Source: Bacteroidales bacterium
GTDB taxonomy: Bacteria; Bacteroidota; Bacteroidia; Bacteroidales; UBA932
Direction: 5' to 3'
DNA length: 40,580 nt
Assembly: GCA_017615435.1 (NCBI GenBank)
Contig: JAGAAF010000011.1
Location: forward strand, 1-40,580
Below the pieces are notes generated by a model. The model had not been told where the DNA came from. It ran no database searches and saw only the letters and a program-made list of their open reading frames with translations. Every line of letters begins with the position of its first letter. Within the stretch, counting starts at the first letter, position 1. Positions 7,451 to 14,752 of the stretch are shown piece after piece. A program made the translations under genes and the position numbers.

Positions 7451-7459
7451 ACCAGCTTG

Positions 7460-7533
7460 CTCCCCCTCGGGGACTTGAACCCAGGACCCCCTGATTAACA
7501 GTCAGGTGCTCTAACCAACTGAGCTAAGGAGGA
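7460..7533 (-). tRNA. tRNA-Asn (anticodon GTT)
   Basis: 74 bases, CCA not encoded. Acceptor TCCTCCT pairs with AGGGGGA (one U-G pair); D-arm GCTC/GAGC; anticodon arm CCTGA/TCAGG with loop CTGTTAA (anticodon GTT); T-loop TTCAAGT. The T-stem CTGGG/CCCCG carries a U-C mismatch at the second pair, which is unusual. Bases from the anticodon loop to the 3' end are the 43-bp attachment repeat, so the 3' half now in use was brought in or rebuilt by the island. Confidence 0.93.
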
Positions 7534-7563
7534 ATGTCAATGCCGTTCGTTCGAACGGGACTG

Positions 7564-7594
7564 CAAAAGTAGTACAAAAAATGGATTCCGCAAA
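7564..7594 (-). promoter_or_regulatory. Promoter of tRNA-Asn
   Basis: On the minus strand TTTG (7594-7591), 19 bases, then TACTTTTG (7571-7564): a full Bacteroidota -33/-7 pair. The expected start falls about 20 bases before the mature tRNA 5' end. A 16-bp palindrome (CCGTTCGTTCGAACGG, 7543-7558) lies between promoter and tRNA. Confidence 0.65.
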
Positions 7595-7613
7595 AAATAT
7601 GGCCAAAAAATCG

Positions 7614-7621
7614 TATCTTTG
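7614..7621 (+). promoter_or_regulatory. Promoter -7 box (TATCTTTG) for the HU-like/Nudix/DUF4922 genes
   Basis: TATCTTTG, 43 bases before the ATG at 7665. The leader contains a small GC hairpin (CCCCGC/GCGGGG, about 7632-7648). No clear -33 element. Confidence 0.5.
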
Positions 7622-7664
7622 TTTTTGAGGCCCCGCGAGGAATGCGGGGTGACAAACGCAATAT

Positions 7665-8345
7665 ATGGATATCAATCAATTATCCTCTCTTGTGAGGAGC
7701 CTCGTGCTGGATTCAGACGAGGTCGTCGTTCCGGGGCTAGGCACCTTCCGCGCGGAGGTGGTCCCGGCTTCTTTTTCCGACAGGGGATTCACCGTCAACC
7801 CGCCCTACAGAAAGCTCACCTTCGTGGAGGAGACAGGGGAAATTCTGAATGACAGTGATGTTGCCATTCCGAGCGGAGTCGAAGAATCTCCTGCAGCAGT
7901 CGTTCAAGCGGAAGGACTCGCGGAGTTCGTGGAGGAGCTGAAGAAGGAACTGAAGGAGACGAGGTGCGTGGAGTTCCCGGGGTTGGGAAAGTTGAGGCTG
8001 ACGAAGGGAAACCAGTATTTCTTTGTGGCCGACGAGGATGCGAATATCTATCCCGAAGGGTTTGGCCTGGAACCGGTGTCGCTGAAGAATAAGGAGGGAG
8101 ATGCCCGATCCGAGTCGGGCAAGAAGTCGGGCGCGACTCGGGGCAAGAAGTCAGGCACGACACGCAATGGTTCCTCGCGGCAAGGCCTTAGACTTCCGAA
8201 GTGGGTGATCATCGCCCTGATAGTGGCTGTCGTGCTGGTGCTGGCGATAGTGGCTCTGCGTCTGCTGGGCACGTATGCGCCGGATTTCATCGACAGGCTG
8301 CTGTATAGCCCCGAAGAACTCGCAAAACTTAAGGGCGCGCTATGA
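7665..8345 (+). CDS. HU-CCDC81-like membrane-anchored protein
   Basis: A 226-residue protein with two small HU-related domains of the bacterial CCDC81 type: residues about 4-55 (VVVPGLGTFRAEVVPASF) and about 90-135 (CVEFPGLGKLRLTKGNQYFF). A basic Lys/Arg/Ser/Gly-rich linker follows (145-172), then one transmembrane segment (WVIIALIVAVVLVLAIVAL, about 177-195) and a short tail. The family is common in Bacteroidota, where the domains may bind DNA or peptidoglycan; the function is not settled. The TGA stop overlaps the ATG of the Nudix gene (ATGA), indicating translational coupling. Confidence 0.8.
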   Translation: MDINQLSSLVRSLVLDSDEVVVPGLGTFRAEVVPASFSDRGFTVNPPYRKLTFVEETGEILNDSDVAIPSGVEESPAAVVQAEGLAEFVEELKKELKETRCVEFPGLGKLRLTKGNQYFFVADEDANIYPEGFGLEPVSLKNKEGDARSESGKKSGATRGKKSGTTRNGSSRQGLRLPKWVIIALIVAVVLVLAIVALRLLGTYAPDFIDRLLYSPEELAKLKGAL

Positions 8346-8923
8346 TCGAGCTGGTTTACCCTCTGGATCCGGCGCCGCTCATCGGGCCGGAGGCCGACGC
8401 TTCCGAAATAGTGCCCGTCGTGGACGAAAACGGACTCGTCATCGGCCGCGCCTCCCGTGATTACTGCCATTCCGGCGCCGAAACAGCCCCAAATGGCGCC
8501 ATTCTGCATCCCGTTGTGCACCTGCAGATAATCGACCGCTTTTCGCGTTTCTATCTGCAGCACCGCAGCGCGAACAAGGAGACCTTCCCGAATAGGTGGG
8601 ATGTGGCGGTCGGGGGCCACGTAGCGTACGGAGAGTTCTACCAGGAAGCGCTGTTCCGCGAGGCCGGCGAGGAGCTCGGACTCTACGACTTCAACCCGCA
8701 GTACCTGGACAACTACATCGCCGATCAGCCGGACGACCGCGAGATGGTGGGGCTGTACGTGACCGTGGGCTCGTTCGATCTGCATCCGGACAATTACGAA
8801 GTTTCGGAAGGCCGCTACTGGACTATCGAAGAAATCGAATCCAATCTCGGCAAGGACATCTTCACCCCCGAGTTCGAGAACGAATTCACCCAATATAAAG
8901 ACAAAATCCTCGCGCTGCTATGA
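8342..8923 (+). CDS. Nudix hydrolase
   Basis: A 193-residue Nudix protein. The Nudix box G(x5)E(x7)REUxEExGU is complete in GHVAYGE, FYQEALF and REAGEELGL (about residues 98-120), so the metal-binding glutamates are present. An N-terminal segment with DENGLVIGRASR and an HPVVHLQI strand resembles isopentenyl-diphosphate isomerase-like or YfcD-like Nudix proteins. Substrate unknown; the family cleaves nucleoside diphosphates linked to another moiety. Start and stop overlap both neighbours by four bases (ATGA), so it is coupled to the HU-like and DUF4922 genes. Confidence 0.9.
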   Translation: MIELVYPLDPAPLIGPEADASEIVPVVDENGLVIGRASRDYCHSGAETAPNGAILHPVVHLQIIDRFSRFYLQHRSANKETFPNRWDVAVGGHVAYGEFYQEALFREAGEELGLYDFNPQYLDNYIADQPDDREMVGLYVTVGSFDLHPDNYEVSEGRYWTIEEIESNLGKDIFTPEFENEFTQYKDKILALL

Positions 8924-10338
8924 CCGACGAACTGACCAAATTCATCCAGGACCAGCTGTCGGTGTGGCCGCTGGCGTCCACAAACTTCCGCGCCCTTAAA
9001 GTGGCGGAAGTCGAGGACCTCACGGTCGGCGGTATCCCCGCGAAAGCGCAGCACAACCCCTGCCGTATTGCTAGCACTACTGCCGAGGTGGACTCGAAAA
9101 CTCCCCTCGAACGCCCGTGCTTCCTCTGCGTCCCGAACCGCCCGAAGGAGCAGTTCCACATCAAGTTCGACGGCCGCAAAGGTCGCCGCTACAACGTGCA
9201 GGTGAACCCCTTCCCGATCTTCCCGAACCACCTGGTGATCGCGCGCGACGTGCACGTGCCGCAGTCGGTGTGGCACAACTTCGTGGATATGATGGACTTC
9301 GCCCGCAAGTACCCGGACTACCTCGTGTTCTACAACGGCCCGGACAGCGGCGCATCCGCCCCCGACCATATGCACTATCAGGCGATCCCGACTGGACTGC
9401 TCCCGCTTCAGCAGGCCATAGACGCGTGGCTGGACGAAGGTCAGGAGCCGCTCGCGACGGGGCAGGACGCCAAGCTCTATCACTTCCCGCGCTTCTGCCG
9501 TGGGGTCTACGCCCTCCGCTCGGACACCCCGAAGTCGCTCGCGAAGCTGTTCTACCAGCTCGTGGACTGCTGCCCGATAATCGACGGCGAGCCCGAACCG
9601 CGGCTGAACCTGTTCACGTACTGCTACAAAAAGGAGTTCCGCTGCTTCGTGGTGCTCCGCGGCGCGGTGCGCTCACATCACTACTACTCGACCGGTCCGG
9701 ACCACCTCACGATGAGCCCTGGCGCCGCGGATATGGCCGGAATGTTCGTCTGCCCGCGAAAAGAGGACTACGACAAGCTCACGGGTTCGCTGCTGGAAGA
9801 GATACTGGAAGAAGTGTGCATATCGCCCGAAGACGAAAGGATGGTCGCGTGGAGAATGACACGTCATCAACCGAAGGTGGACGTGCCCATAGCGCAAGGC
9901 GACACTATCGTGTTCGAGATAATCTCCGACGGCGCCGGCCCGCAACGGGTCAGCCTTAAAGACGGCCGGATCGACTACGGCGGCGCGCTCTACGATGAAC
10001 TGTACTTCGACAGCGTCACCCGCAGCACCGTGTTCGCCCCCGCATCGTTCATCATCCACGGCGAAAAACCTATGCAATTTGCAGGCTCCATCCGTTTCAC
10101 GGTGGAGGGTGGCACGATTCGTGCAAGTAACCATATAGGTATCGAAAATTACCTGCTGAGCAAGATGTCCGAAGAGTTGAGCCCGGACCTCCCGCTCGAA
10201 GAAACGAAAAAGGCAGTGATAAAGCGGCGCACAGAGATACTCAATGAAGCCGAACACGCCGAATACAAAGGTTTGACAATTGATATATTAACCAATGTCC
10301 GAAAGGCGATAGACCTCACCTGGGGACAACAAAATTAA
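8920..10338 (+). CDS. DUF4922 protein, HIT-like fold
   Basis: A 472-residue protein of the DUF4922 family. The N-terminal half looks like the HIT/galactose-1-phosphate uridylyltransferase superfamily: a possible zinc-type pair in RPCFLC (about 64-69), then NPFPIFPNHLVIAR (about 95-108), and the catalytic-looking PDHMHYQAIP (about 147-156), close to the HxH of nucleotidyl transferases and phosphorylases. The plant GDP-L-galactose phosphorylase group is a distant relative by motif. The C-terminal third has no recognisable motif. Its start overlaps the Nudix stop. Together the two suggest handling of a sugar nucleotide, which is inference. Confidence 0.75.
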   Translation: MTDELTKFIQDQLSVWPLASTNFRALKVAEVEDLTVGGIPAKAQHNPCRIASTTAEVDSKTPLERPCFLCVPNRPKEQFHIKFDGRKGRRYNVQVNPFPIFPNHLVIARDVHVPQSVWHNFVDMMDFARKYPDYLVFYNGPDSGASAPDHMHYQAIPTGLLPLQQAIDAWLDEGQEPLATGQDAKLYHFPRFCRGVYALRSDTPKSLAKLFYQLVDCCPIIDGEPEPRLNLFTYCYKKEFRCFVVLRGAVRSHHYYSTGPDHLTMSPGAADMAGMFVCPRKEDYDKLTGSLLEEILEEVCISPEDERMVAWRMTRHQPKVDVPIAQGDTIVFEIISDGAGPQRVSLKDGRIDYGGALYDELYFDSVTRSTVFAPASFIIHGEKPMQFAGSIRFTVEGGTIRASNHIGIENYLLSKMSEELSPDLPLEETKKAVIKRRTEILNEAEHAEYKGLTIDILTNVRKAIDLTWGQQN

Positions 10339-10343
10339 ATATT

Positions 10344-11684
10344 ATGAAACTGTTAAAGCTCACACTCGCAGCTCTCCTCGCAAGCGCTCTCGTTTGCTCA
10401 GTCCCTGCAGCAGCGCAGACCCGCGGCGGAGGCTCCAAAGCGACTGCAACACGCAGTACGTCTTCGTCTTCGAAGAGTTCGAGTTCTGCATCAAAGAGCT
10501 CGTCCGCATCTTCGAAGAGCGCAACGGCCACCCGTTCGTCCTCTTCTTCATCGAAGAGTTCGTCCGCAACCAGGTCGTCTTCCTCTTCAAGCTCACAGCA
10601 GAAAAAGAGCGCAACCACAACCCGCAGTTCTTCTTCCAGCAGCCAGCAGAAGAGTGCCACCACAACCCGTAGTTCTTCTTCCAGCAGCCAGCAGAAGAGC
10701 GCAACTACAACCCGTAGTTCTTCCTCTTCGAGCGGCCAGCAGAAAAAGAGTGCGACCACAACCCGCAGTTCGTCTTCTTCCAGCACCACCAAACCTCAGA
10801 AGAGCGCGACGACAACCCGTCAGAGCACTCCCAAGTCCTCTGTTCGTAACGAGGGCGCGGTGGTTCGCGAGGGCAACAGCAGCAGCCAGAGGCCTTCGGC
10901 TTCGACCCGCAACGCTTCGCCCAGCCAGCAGGGAACAAGCAGGACGGTGACTTCGAGCACAGGTTCGCACAGGACTCCTCCTGCAAATCGCGGCGGTGTC
11001 GACTATAACAAGCCTTCCCGTTTCTACGATCACGGCCATCACTACTATGGCTACAGGATCCACAGCCTGCCTCCGAGGCACAGCGTACACTATCACTTCG
11101 GACGCCGTTATTACTACTACGACGGACTGTACTACTACTACCGCGGAGGTGTCTACTACGTTTGCCGTCCTCCTTTCGGCTACTACTTCGAGCCCGGTCT
11201 GTATTACTACACTCCTTGGAGGTGCCGCGTAAGGTATTACAATTATGCTGATCATCAGTATCACATAATCAACGACAACTACAACACCATCGCGCAGCAG
11301 AACGCCATCATCGCCCAGAACAACGCCACTATCGCAAGGCAGCAGGCGGAACTCCAGGCCCAGCAGGCAAAGCAGGCACAGATGGCATCCGAATCTTACC
11401 AGCTCGCAATGAAGCTTGGTCTGATGCAGAGCTACGCAGCGGTAGGCCAGGAGTACTTCTACGACGACGGTGTGTTCTTCGTAATGAACGCCAACGGACG
11501 TTATGAGACCATCATCCCTCCTGCAGGCGCACTTGTCGAAGAGCTCCCTGACGACTACGAAATCGTGGTCCTCAAAGACGGCAGAGAGTACTTCAAGGTG
11601 GACGAAACCATCTACAGGATGACCGTCAGCGAAGGAAAAGCTTACTTCGAGGTTCTCGGACAGCTCCAGGACTACACCTGGTAA
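10344..11684 (+). CDS. DUF6515 family secreted protein, Ser/Thr-rich
   Basis: A 446-residue exported protein: signal peptide to about residue 25 (VPAAAQ), then a low-complexity Ser/Thr/Lys/Arg region (30-165) with repeated KSATTTRSSSSSS units, then a Tyr-rich DUF6515 part (about 230-300; HYHFGRRYYYYDGLYYYY, PPFGYYFEPGLYYY), an Ala/Gln coiled stretch (about 318-350) and a C-terminal pair of short beta domains (YEIVVLKDGREYFKVDETIY). Family function is unknown; the low-complexity region could span periplasm or cell wall. It starts 5 bases after DUF4922, and a terminator follows at 11707-11740. Confidence 0.78.
   Translation: MKLLKLTLAALLASALVCSVPAAAQTRGGGSKATATRSTSSSSKSSSSASKSSSASSKSATATRSSSSSSKSSSATRSSSSSSSQQKKSATTTRSSSSSSQQKSATTTRSSSSSSQQKSATTTRSSSSSSGQQKKSATTTRSSSSSSTTKPQKSATTTRQSTPKSSVRNEGAVVREGNSSSQRPSASTRNASPSQQGTSRTVTSSTGSHRTPPANRGGVDYNKPSRFYDHGHHYYGYRIHSLPPRHSVHYHFGRRYYYYDGLYYYYRGGVYYVCRPPFGYYFEPGLYYYTPWRCRVRYYNYADHQYHIINDNYNTIAQQNAIIAQNNATIARQQAELQAQQAKQAQMASESYQLAMKLGLMQSYAAVGQEYFYDDGVFFVMNANGRYETIIPPAGALVEELPDDYEIVVLKDGREYFKVDETIYRMTVSEGKAYFEVLGQLQDYTW
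10595..10825 (+). repeat. Coding tandem repeat, about 45-57 bp units
   Basis: Four to five consecutive units encode SSSSQQKKSATTTR and variants. Units differ in synonymous positions and length, as expected from slippage in a low-complexity segment. Confidence 0.75.
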
Positions 11685-11685
11685 G

Positions 11686-12450
11686 CTACCATATTAAAGA
11701 CAACAGGCGGCGGGCAGTTTCAGACTGTCCGCTGCTTTTTATTGTGACATCGCGAAGGGCGGGGGAGCGCTCATCCGAATGGGCGATGCCGTGAGAATCG
11801 AGCATACGCACAAGCTGGCGTGCGGCGGCGGGAGCGGGATCGATGAAGCGCACGTCCGGGCCGGCTACCTTCTGAAGCACGGGCAGAAGGAAGGGGTAGT
11901 GCGTGCATCCGAGCACGACAGTGTCTGCGCCGGCGCGCAGGAGCGGCTCGAGGCTCTCCCTGACGGCCGCCTCGGCCAAAGGGCCATCGAGCTGCAAGCT
12001 CTCGACGAGTTCCACGAAGCCCCGTCCTACCCGCTCGACCACCTTTACGTCTCCCGCATAATGATCGCGGGTGTCAAGGTACTTCGAGGCTTTGAGGGTG
12101 CCGGCGGTGGCGAGAACGCCGATCACGCCGCTGCGCGTCCCGAGGGCGGCAGGCTTCACCGCCGGCTCCATCCCCACGAAAGGGACTTCGGGCCATTCGC
12201 GACGCAGCTCGGCTATCGCCGCGGCCGTTGCCGTGTTGCAGGCGATCACGACTGCATCGGCGCCCTGCGCCAGGAAGTCGCCGACGATCTCCCGGCAACG
12301 GCCGAGGATGAACTCAGGCGTCTTCTCCCCGTAAGGGCAGTTCGCATTGTCCGAATAATAGAGGAATTTGTCGGCGGGAAGCAGGCGGACAATCTCCTTG
12401 AGGACTGAAAGTCCTCCGGAGCCGGAATCCATTATGCCTATCGTCGCCAT
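11686..12450 (-). CDS. murI: Glutamate racemase
   Basis: A 254-residue cytoplasmic enzyme that converts L-glutamate to D-glutamate for peptidoglycan. Motifs: IMDSGSGGLSV (Asp8), NCPYGEK, IACNTATA with catalytic Cys71, and LGCTHYPFLLP with catalytic Cys182. The start at 12450 is chosen because MATIGIMDSGSGG is the family N-terminus; longer starts upstream would cover the promoter. A -7 box ends nine bases before this ATG, so the transcript would be nearly leaderless. The 3' end is convergent with the DUF6515 gene, one base apart, and encodes that gene's terminator on the opposite strand. Confidence 0.95.
   Translation of the reverse strand: MATIGIMDSGSGGLSVLKEIVRLLPADKFLYYSDNANCPYGEKTPEFILGRCREIVGDFLAQGADAVVIACNTATAAAIAELRREWPEVPFVGMEPAVKPAALGTRSGVIGVLATAGTLKASKYLDTRDHYAGDVKVVERVGRGFVELVESLQLDGPLAEAAVRESLEPLLRAGADTVVLGCTHYPFLLPVLQKVAGPDVRFIDPAPAAARQLVRMLDSHGIAHSDERSPALRDVTIKSSGQSETARRLLSLIW
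11707..11740 (+). terminator. Rho-independent terminator of the HU-Nudix-DUF4922-DUF6515 run
   Basis: Arms GCGGCGGGCAGT (11707-11718) and ACTGTCCGCTGC (11724-11735) pair over 12 positions with two G-T pairs, followed by five T. It lies inside the 3' coding end of murI on the other strand. Confidence 0.85.
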
Positions 12451-12458
12451 ACTATCAG

Positions 12459-12466
12459 CAAATATA
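12459..12466 (-). promoter_or_regulatory. Promoter -7 box (TATATTTG) of murI
   Basis: TATATTTG on the minus strand; the expected transcription start is within a few bases of the ATG at 12450. Confidence 0.5.
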
Positions 12467-12480
12467 CCGATATTTTTCTT

Positions 12481-12488
12481 TAAATTTG
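12481..12488 (+). promoter_or_regulatory. Promoter -7 box (TAAATTTG) of prfB
   Basis: TAAATTTG ends seven bases before the ATG at 12496, so transcription would begin at or next to the start codon. It lies in the 45-bp gap shared with murI. Confidence 0.5.
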
Positions 12489-12495
12489 CCTTGAT

Positions 12496-13569
12496 ATGAC
12501 AACTCAGGAGCAGATAAAAGAATTGCACGCGAGGGTGGAGACCCTGAGGCGCTGCCTGGATATCGACGGCAAGCGCAAGGATGTGGCCGCAAAGGAAGCA
12601 GAGAGCCAGGCCCCCAACTTTTGGGACGACCCGAAGGCCGCCGAAGCTTTTCTGAAAAAGCTCAGTTCGCTGAAGTCCTGGGTTGTGCAGTTCGACAAAT
12701 GCGCATCGCTGGTGGACGATCTCGACGTCCTGTACGAGTTCGCCGAAGGCGAGGAATCAGCCGAGTTGGACGAAGGTTATAATGCCGCGCTCCAGTCGGT
12801 CGAAGACCTCGAGCTGAAGAATATGCTGGGCGGCGAAGGCGATAACCTCGGCGCTGTGCTGACCATCAACTCCGGCGCCGGAGGCACTGAAGCCAACGAC
12901 TGGTCAGCGATGCTTATGCGTATGTACCTCCGCTGGGGCGAACGCAACGGCTACAAAATGACCGTCACGGAAAACCAGGAGGGCGACGAAGCCGGCATCA
13001 AGAGCGCCACCATCGAGTTCGAAGGCGACTATGCCTACGGTTACCTGAAAGCCGAATCGGGCGTGCACCGTCTGGTGCGCATCTCCCCGTTCAACGCGCA
13101 GGGCAAGCGTCAGACCACCTTCAGCAGCGTGTTCGTTTACCCGCTCGTGGACGACAGCATCAACATAGAGATCAATCCTGCGGACATCGAATGGGACACC
13201 TTCCGCTCAGGCGGCCACGGCGGCCAGAACGTGAACAAGGTGGAGACCGGCGTGCGCGTAAGGCATATCCCCACCGGTATTATGGTCGAAAACACGGAGA
13301 CCCGAAGCCAGCAGGACAACCGCCAGAACGCGTTACGAATCCTGAAGTCGCGCCTCTACGACATCGAGCTCAAAAAGCGCCGCGAGAAGCAGGCCGAGCT
13401 CGAAGGGCAGAAGAAAAAAATCGAATGGGGCTCGCAGATCCGCTCCTACGTTCTTCACCCCTACAAACTGGTGAAAGACGTCCGCACCGGTTACGAAACC
13501 GCCGACACCCAGGGCGTCCTGGACGGCGACCTGAACGCCTTTATGAAAGAATATTTAATGCAAAACTAA
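12496..13569 (+). CDS. prfB: Peptide chain release factor 2
   Basis: A 357-residue class I release factor that ends translation at UGA and UAA. The GGQ loop that triggers peptidyl-tRNA hydrolysis is at 242-244, and the stop-codon-reading tripeptide is SPF (197-199), which defines RF2 rather than RF1. The N-terminal helical domain (1-100) is complete. Codons 20-24 (C-L-D-I-D) correspond to the site of the programmed +1 frameshift found in many bacteria, but here the frame runs through without a TGA. The divergent neighbour is murI; the following membrane-protein gene starts inside the stop codon (TAATG). Confidence 0.96.
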   Translation: MTTQEQIKELHARVETLRRCLDIDGKRKDVAAKEAESQAPNFWDDPKAAEAFLKKLSSLKSWVVQFDKCASLVDDLDVLYEFAEGEESAELDEGYNAALQSVEDLELKNMLGGEGDNLGAVLTINSGAGGTEANDWSAMLMRMYLRWGERNGYKMTVTENQEGDEAGIKSATIEFEGDYAYGYLKAESGVHRLVRISPFNAQGKRQTTFSSVFVYPLVDDSINIEINPADIEWDTFRSGGHGGQNVNKVETGVRVRHIPTGIMVENTETRSQQDNRQNALRILKSRLYDIELKKRREKQAELEGQKKKIEWGSQIRSYVLHPYKLVKDVRTGYETADTQGVLDGDLNAFMKEYLMQN

Positions 13570-14561
13570 TGAACCTTAAATCCACCGTTACCGCTATCGC
13601 ACTGATGTGCCTGCCTCTCATGGCATCGGCCCAGACCTATGTCGTGGACAACATCTTCGGCAAAGACAGCGTGGTCTTCGCCACCGGCATTAAAGACAAA
13701 ACTGTGTCTGCCGGATATGGTGCTGGCAAGAACGCGGCAAAGAAGGTGAAAATCGACACCGTCTTAGTGCCCAACGGGGCAAGCGTCCGCCTTAAAGAAG
13801 TAAAAAAAGACTCCCTGCGGCTTCTGAACCTGCTGGTGGAGGAAGTGCCTGTCGTCTATGGCAGGAACACTTATTACACCTTTGCCAGCAACCTTAAGCT
13901 CTCCGATAAAAACCCTGCGGGGATGGTGGACAAACTCACAGCCCGTCTGAAGAACCACAAAAGCATCGACATCCACGGCAAGGACAGGTGGCTTTTCTCC
14001 AGGTGGCTCGTTCTGGCGCTCCTGATACTTGGTTTTGCGGGAGTGTCTCTGACTATCCTGAAGGGCTACATCGGGAGGCTGATCCTCGTGATTTCATTGA
14101 TCCTGATGGACGTGTACATCTTTATGATAGGGGTGGACACCGCAACATGGTTTATCAACAGCAATCTCACGTCGGAGAACTTCAGCCTTGCCTGCGTAGG
14201 CTTGTTCCTTGCGAACTTTGCACTTACCATACGTATTATAGTCTCGCTGTTCAAGGAAGGGGAGCCCGGCTCGACCATATTCGCCGTCCTGTTGATCCTT
14301 ATGGGTCTACCTGTACTCGGTTTGGGCTACCTCGTCGTGTTCAGCGTGGCTATGGCCCTGCTGTTCAAGTACTGGTGGATCGGTGCCGTACTTGTCGGCC
14401 TGCTAATACTGCTTTGCGTGAAACCAATGTCCAAAGAGGAATGGGCGCATTGGGAGCGTGATAAGGAGGAGCGCAATAGAAGGATGGAAGAACAAAAGAG
14501 GCAGGAAGCATTCGAAAGGTCAAAGAACAAGTTCGAAGGACTGTTGGGCGAAGATGACTGA
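13569..14561 (+). CDS. Unknown exported multi-pass membrane protein
   Basis: A 330-residue protein I cannot assign. A signal peptide (MNLKSTVTAIALMCLPLMASAQ) precedes about 120 residues of periplasmic-type sequence. Four to five transmembrane segments follow (about 145-285; WLVLALLILGFAGVSL, LILVISLILMDVYIFMIG, LACVGLFLANFALTIRII, IFAVLLILMGLPVLGLGYL, and a last pair), then a highly charged cytoplasmic tail rich in Glu, Arg and Lys (290-330), likely helical. Its ATG overlaps the prfB stop by one base. Unlike most core genes it contains two CATG tetramers, so it may be a later arrival. Confidence 0.7.
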   Translation: MNLKSTVTAIALMCLPLMASAQTYVVDNIFGKDSVVFATGIKDKTVSAGYGAGKNAAKKVKIDTVLVPNGASVRLKEVKKDSLRLLNLLVEEVPVVYGRNTYYTFASNLKLSDKNPAGMVDKLTARLKNHKSIDIHGKDRWLFSRWLVLALLILGFAGVSLTILKGYIGRLILVISLILMDVYIFMIGVDTATWFINSNLTSENFSLACVGLFLANFALTIRIIVSLFKEGEPGSTIFAVLLILMGLPVLGLGYLVVFSVAMALLFKYWWIGAVLVGLLILLCVKPMSKEEWAHWERDKEERNRRMEEQKRQEAFERSKNKFEGLLGEDD

Positions 14562-14614
14562 CCCGCTTCCCGGCGGGCGTGTTCCGCAATGCCTTAATAC
14601 TCATGACTTTATCC

Positions 14615-14648
14615 AAAACGACCCGCCTGTTTTCAGGTGGGTCGTTTT
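14615..14648. terminator. Strong hairpin terminator, also a possible REP-like element
   Basis: Arms AAAACGACCCGCCTG and CAGGTGGGTCGTTTT enclose TTTT; the stem ends in A/T runs on both sides, so it can act on either strand. A related but looser sequence, AAAACGACACACCT...TCGTTTT, lies on the far side of the transposase gene (15722-15755). Confidence 0.8.
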
Positions 14649-14693
14649 GAATAATATACTGATTATCAGACACTTGCTAAACACGGGGCTTCA

Positions 14694-14732
14694 GACTTGC
14701 AAAGGTCTTTTGGATTGGCTACTTTTGTGAGA
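14694..14732 (+). promoter_or_regulatory. RAYT promoter, first copy of a duplicated promoter sequence
   Basis: TTG at 14697-14699, 20 bases, TACTTTTG at 14720-14727: a complete -33/-7 pair, 26 bases before the transposase ATG. The 39-base stretch matches 15879-15917 at 32 positions by my count, including GACTTGCAAAG and GGATTGGCTA. Confidence 0.65.
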
Positions 14733-14752
14733 GTTAAAGAAAACCGATTGCT

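Larger units (their letters stand above)
4170..7501. mobile_element. tRNA-Asn-integrated genomic island without integrase
   Basis: The island lies between 43-bp direct repeats (4170-4212 and 7459-7501), the second of which completes the tRNA-Asn gene. It is AT-rich: a sampled 60-base line inside (5881-5940) has 21 G+C, against 37 in a flanking line (8581-8640). CATG occurs nine times inside and is almost absent from the flanks. Cargo: a cut lipoprotein gene, a small unknown gene and a Big_2 lipoprotein. No recombinase, excisionase, relaxase or replication gene is present, so it is either mobilised in trans or a deletion remnant. Confidence 0.85.

Noticed and set aside
4213..7458. A hidden integrase or transposase in the island
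   Set aside because: I looked on both strands for tyrosine- or serine-recombinase motifs and frames of suitable length and found none.
7543..7558. Palindrome CCGTTCGTTCGAACGG as an operator
   Set aside because: It is a single short palindrome between the tRNA promoter and tRNA and could equally be a processing or chance sequence; not enough to call a site.
10595..10825. Tandem repeat as a CRISPR array
   Set aside because: The units are in-frame Ser/Thr codons without unique spacers, inside a gene with a signal peptide. I saw no CRISPR array elsewhere.
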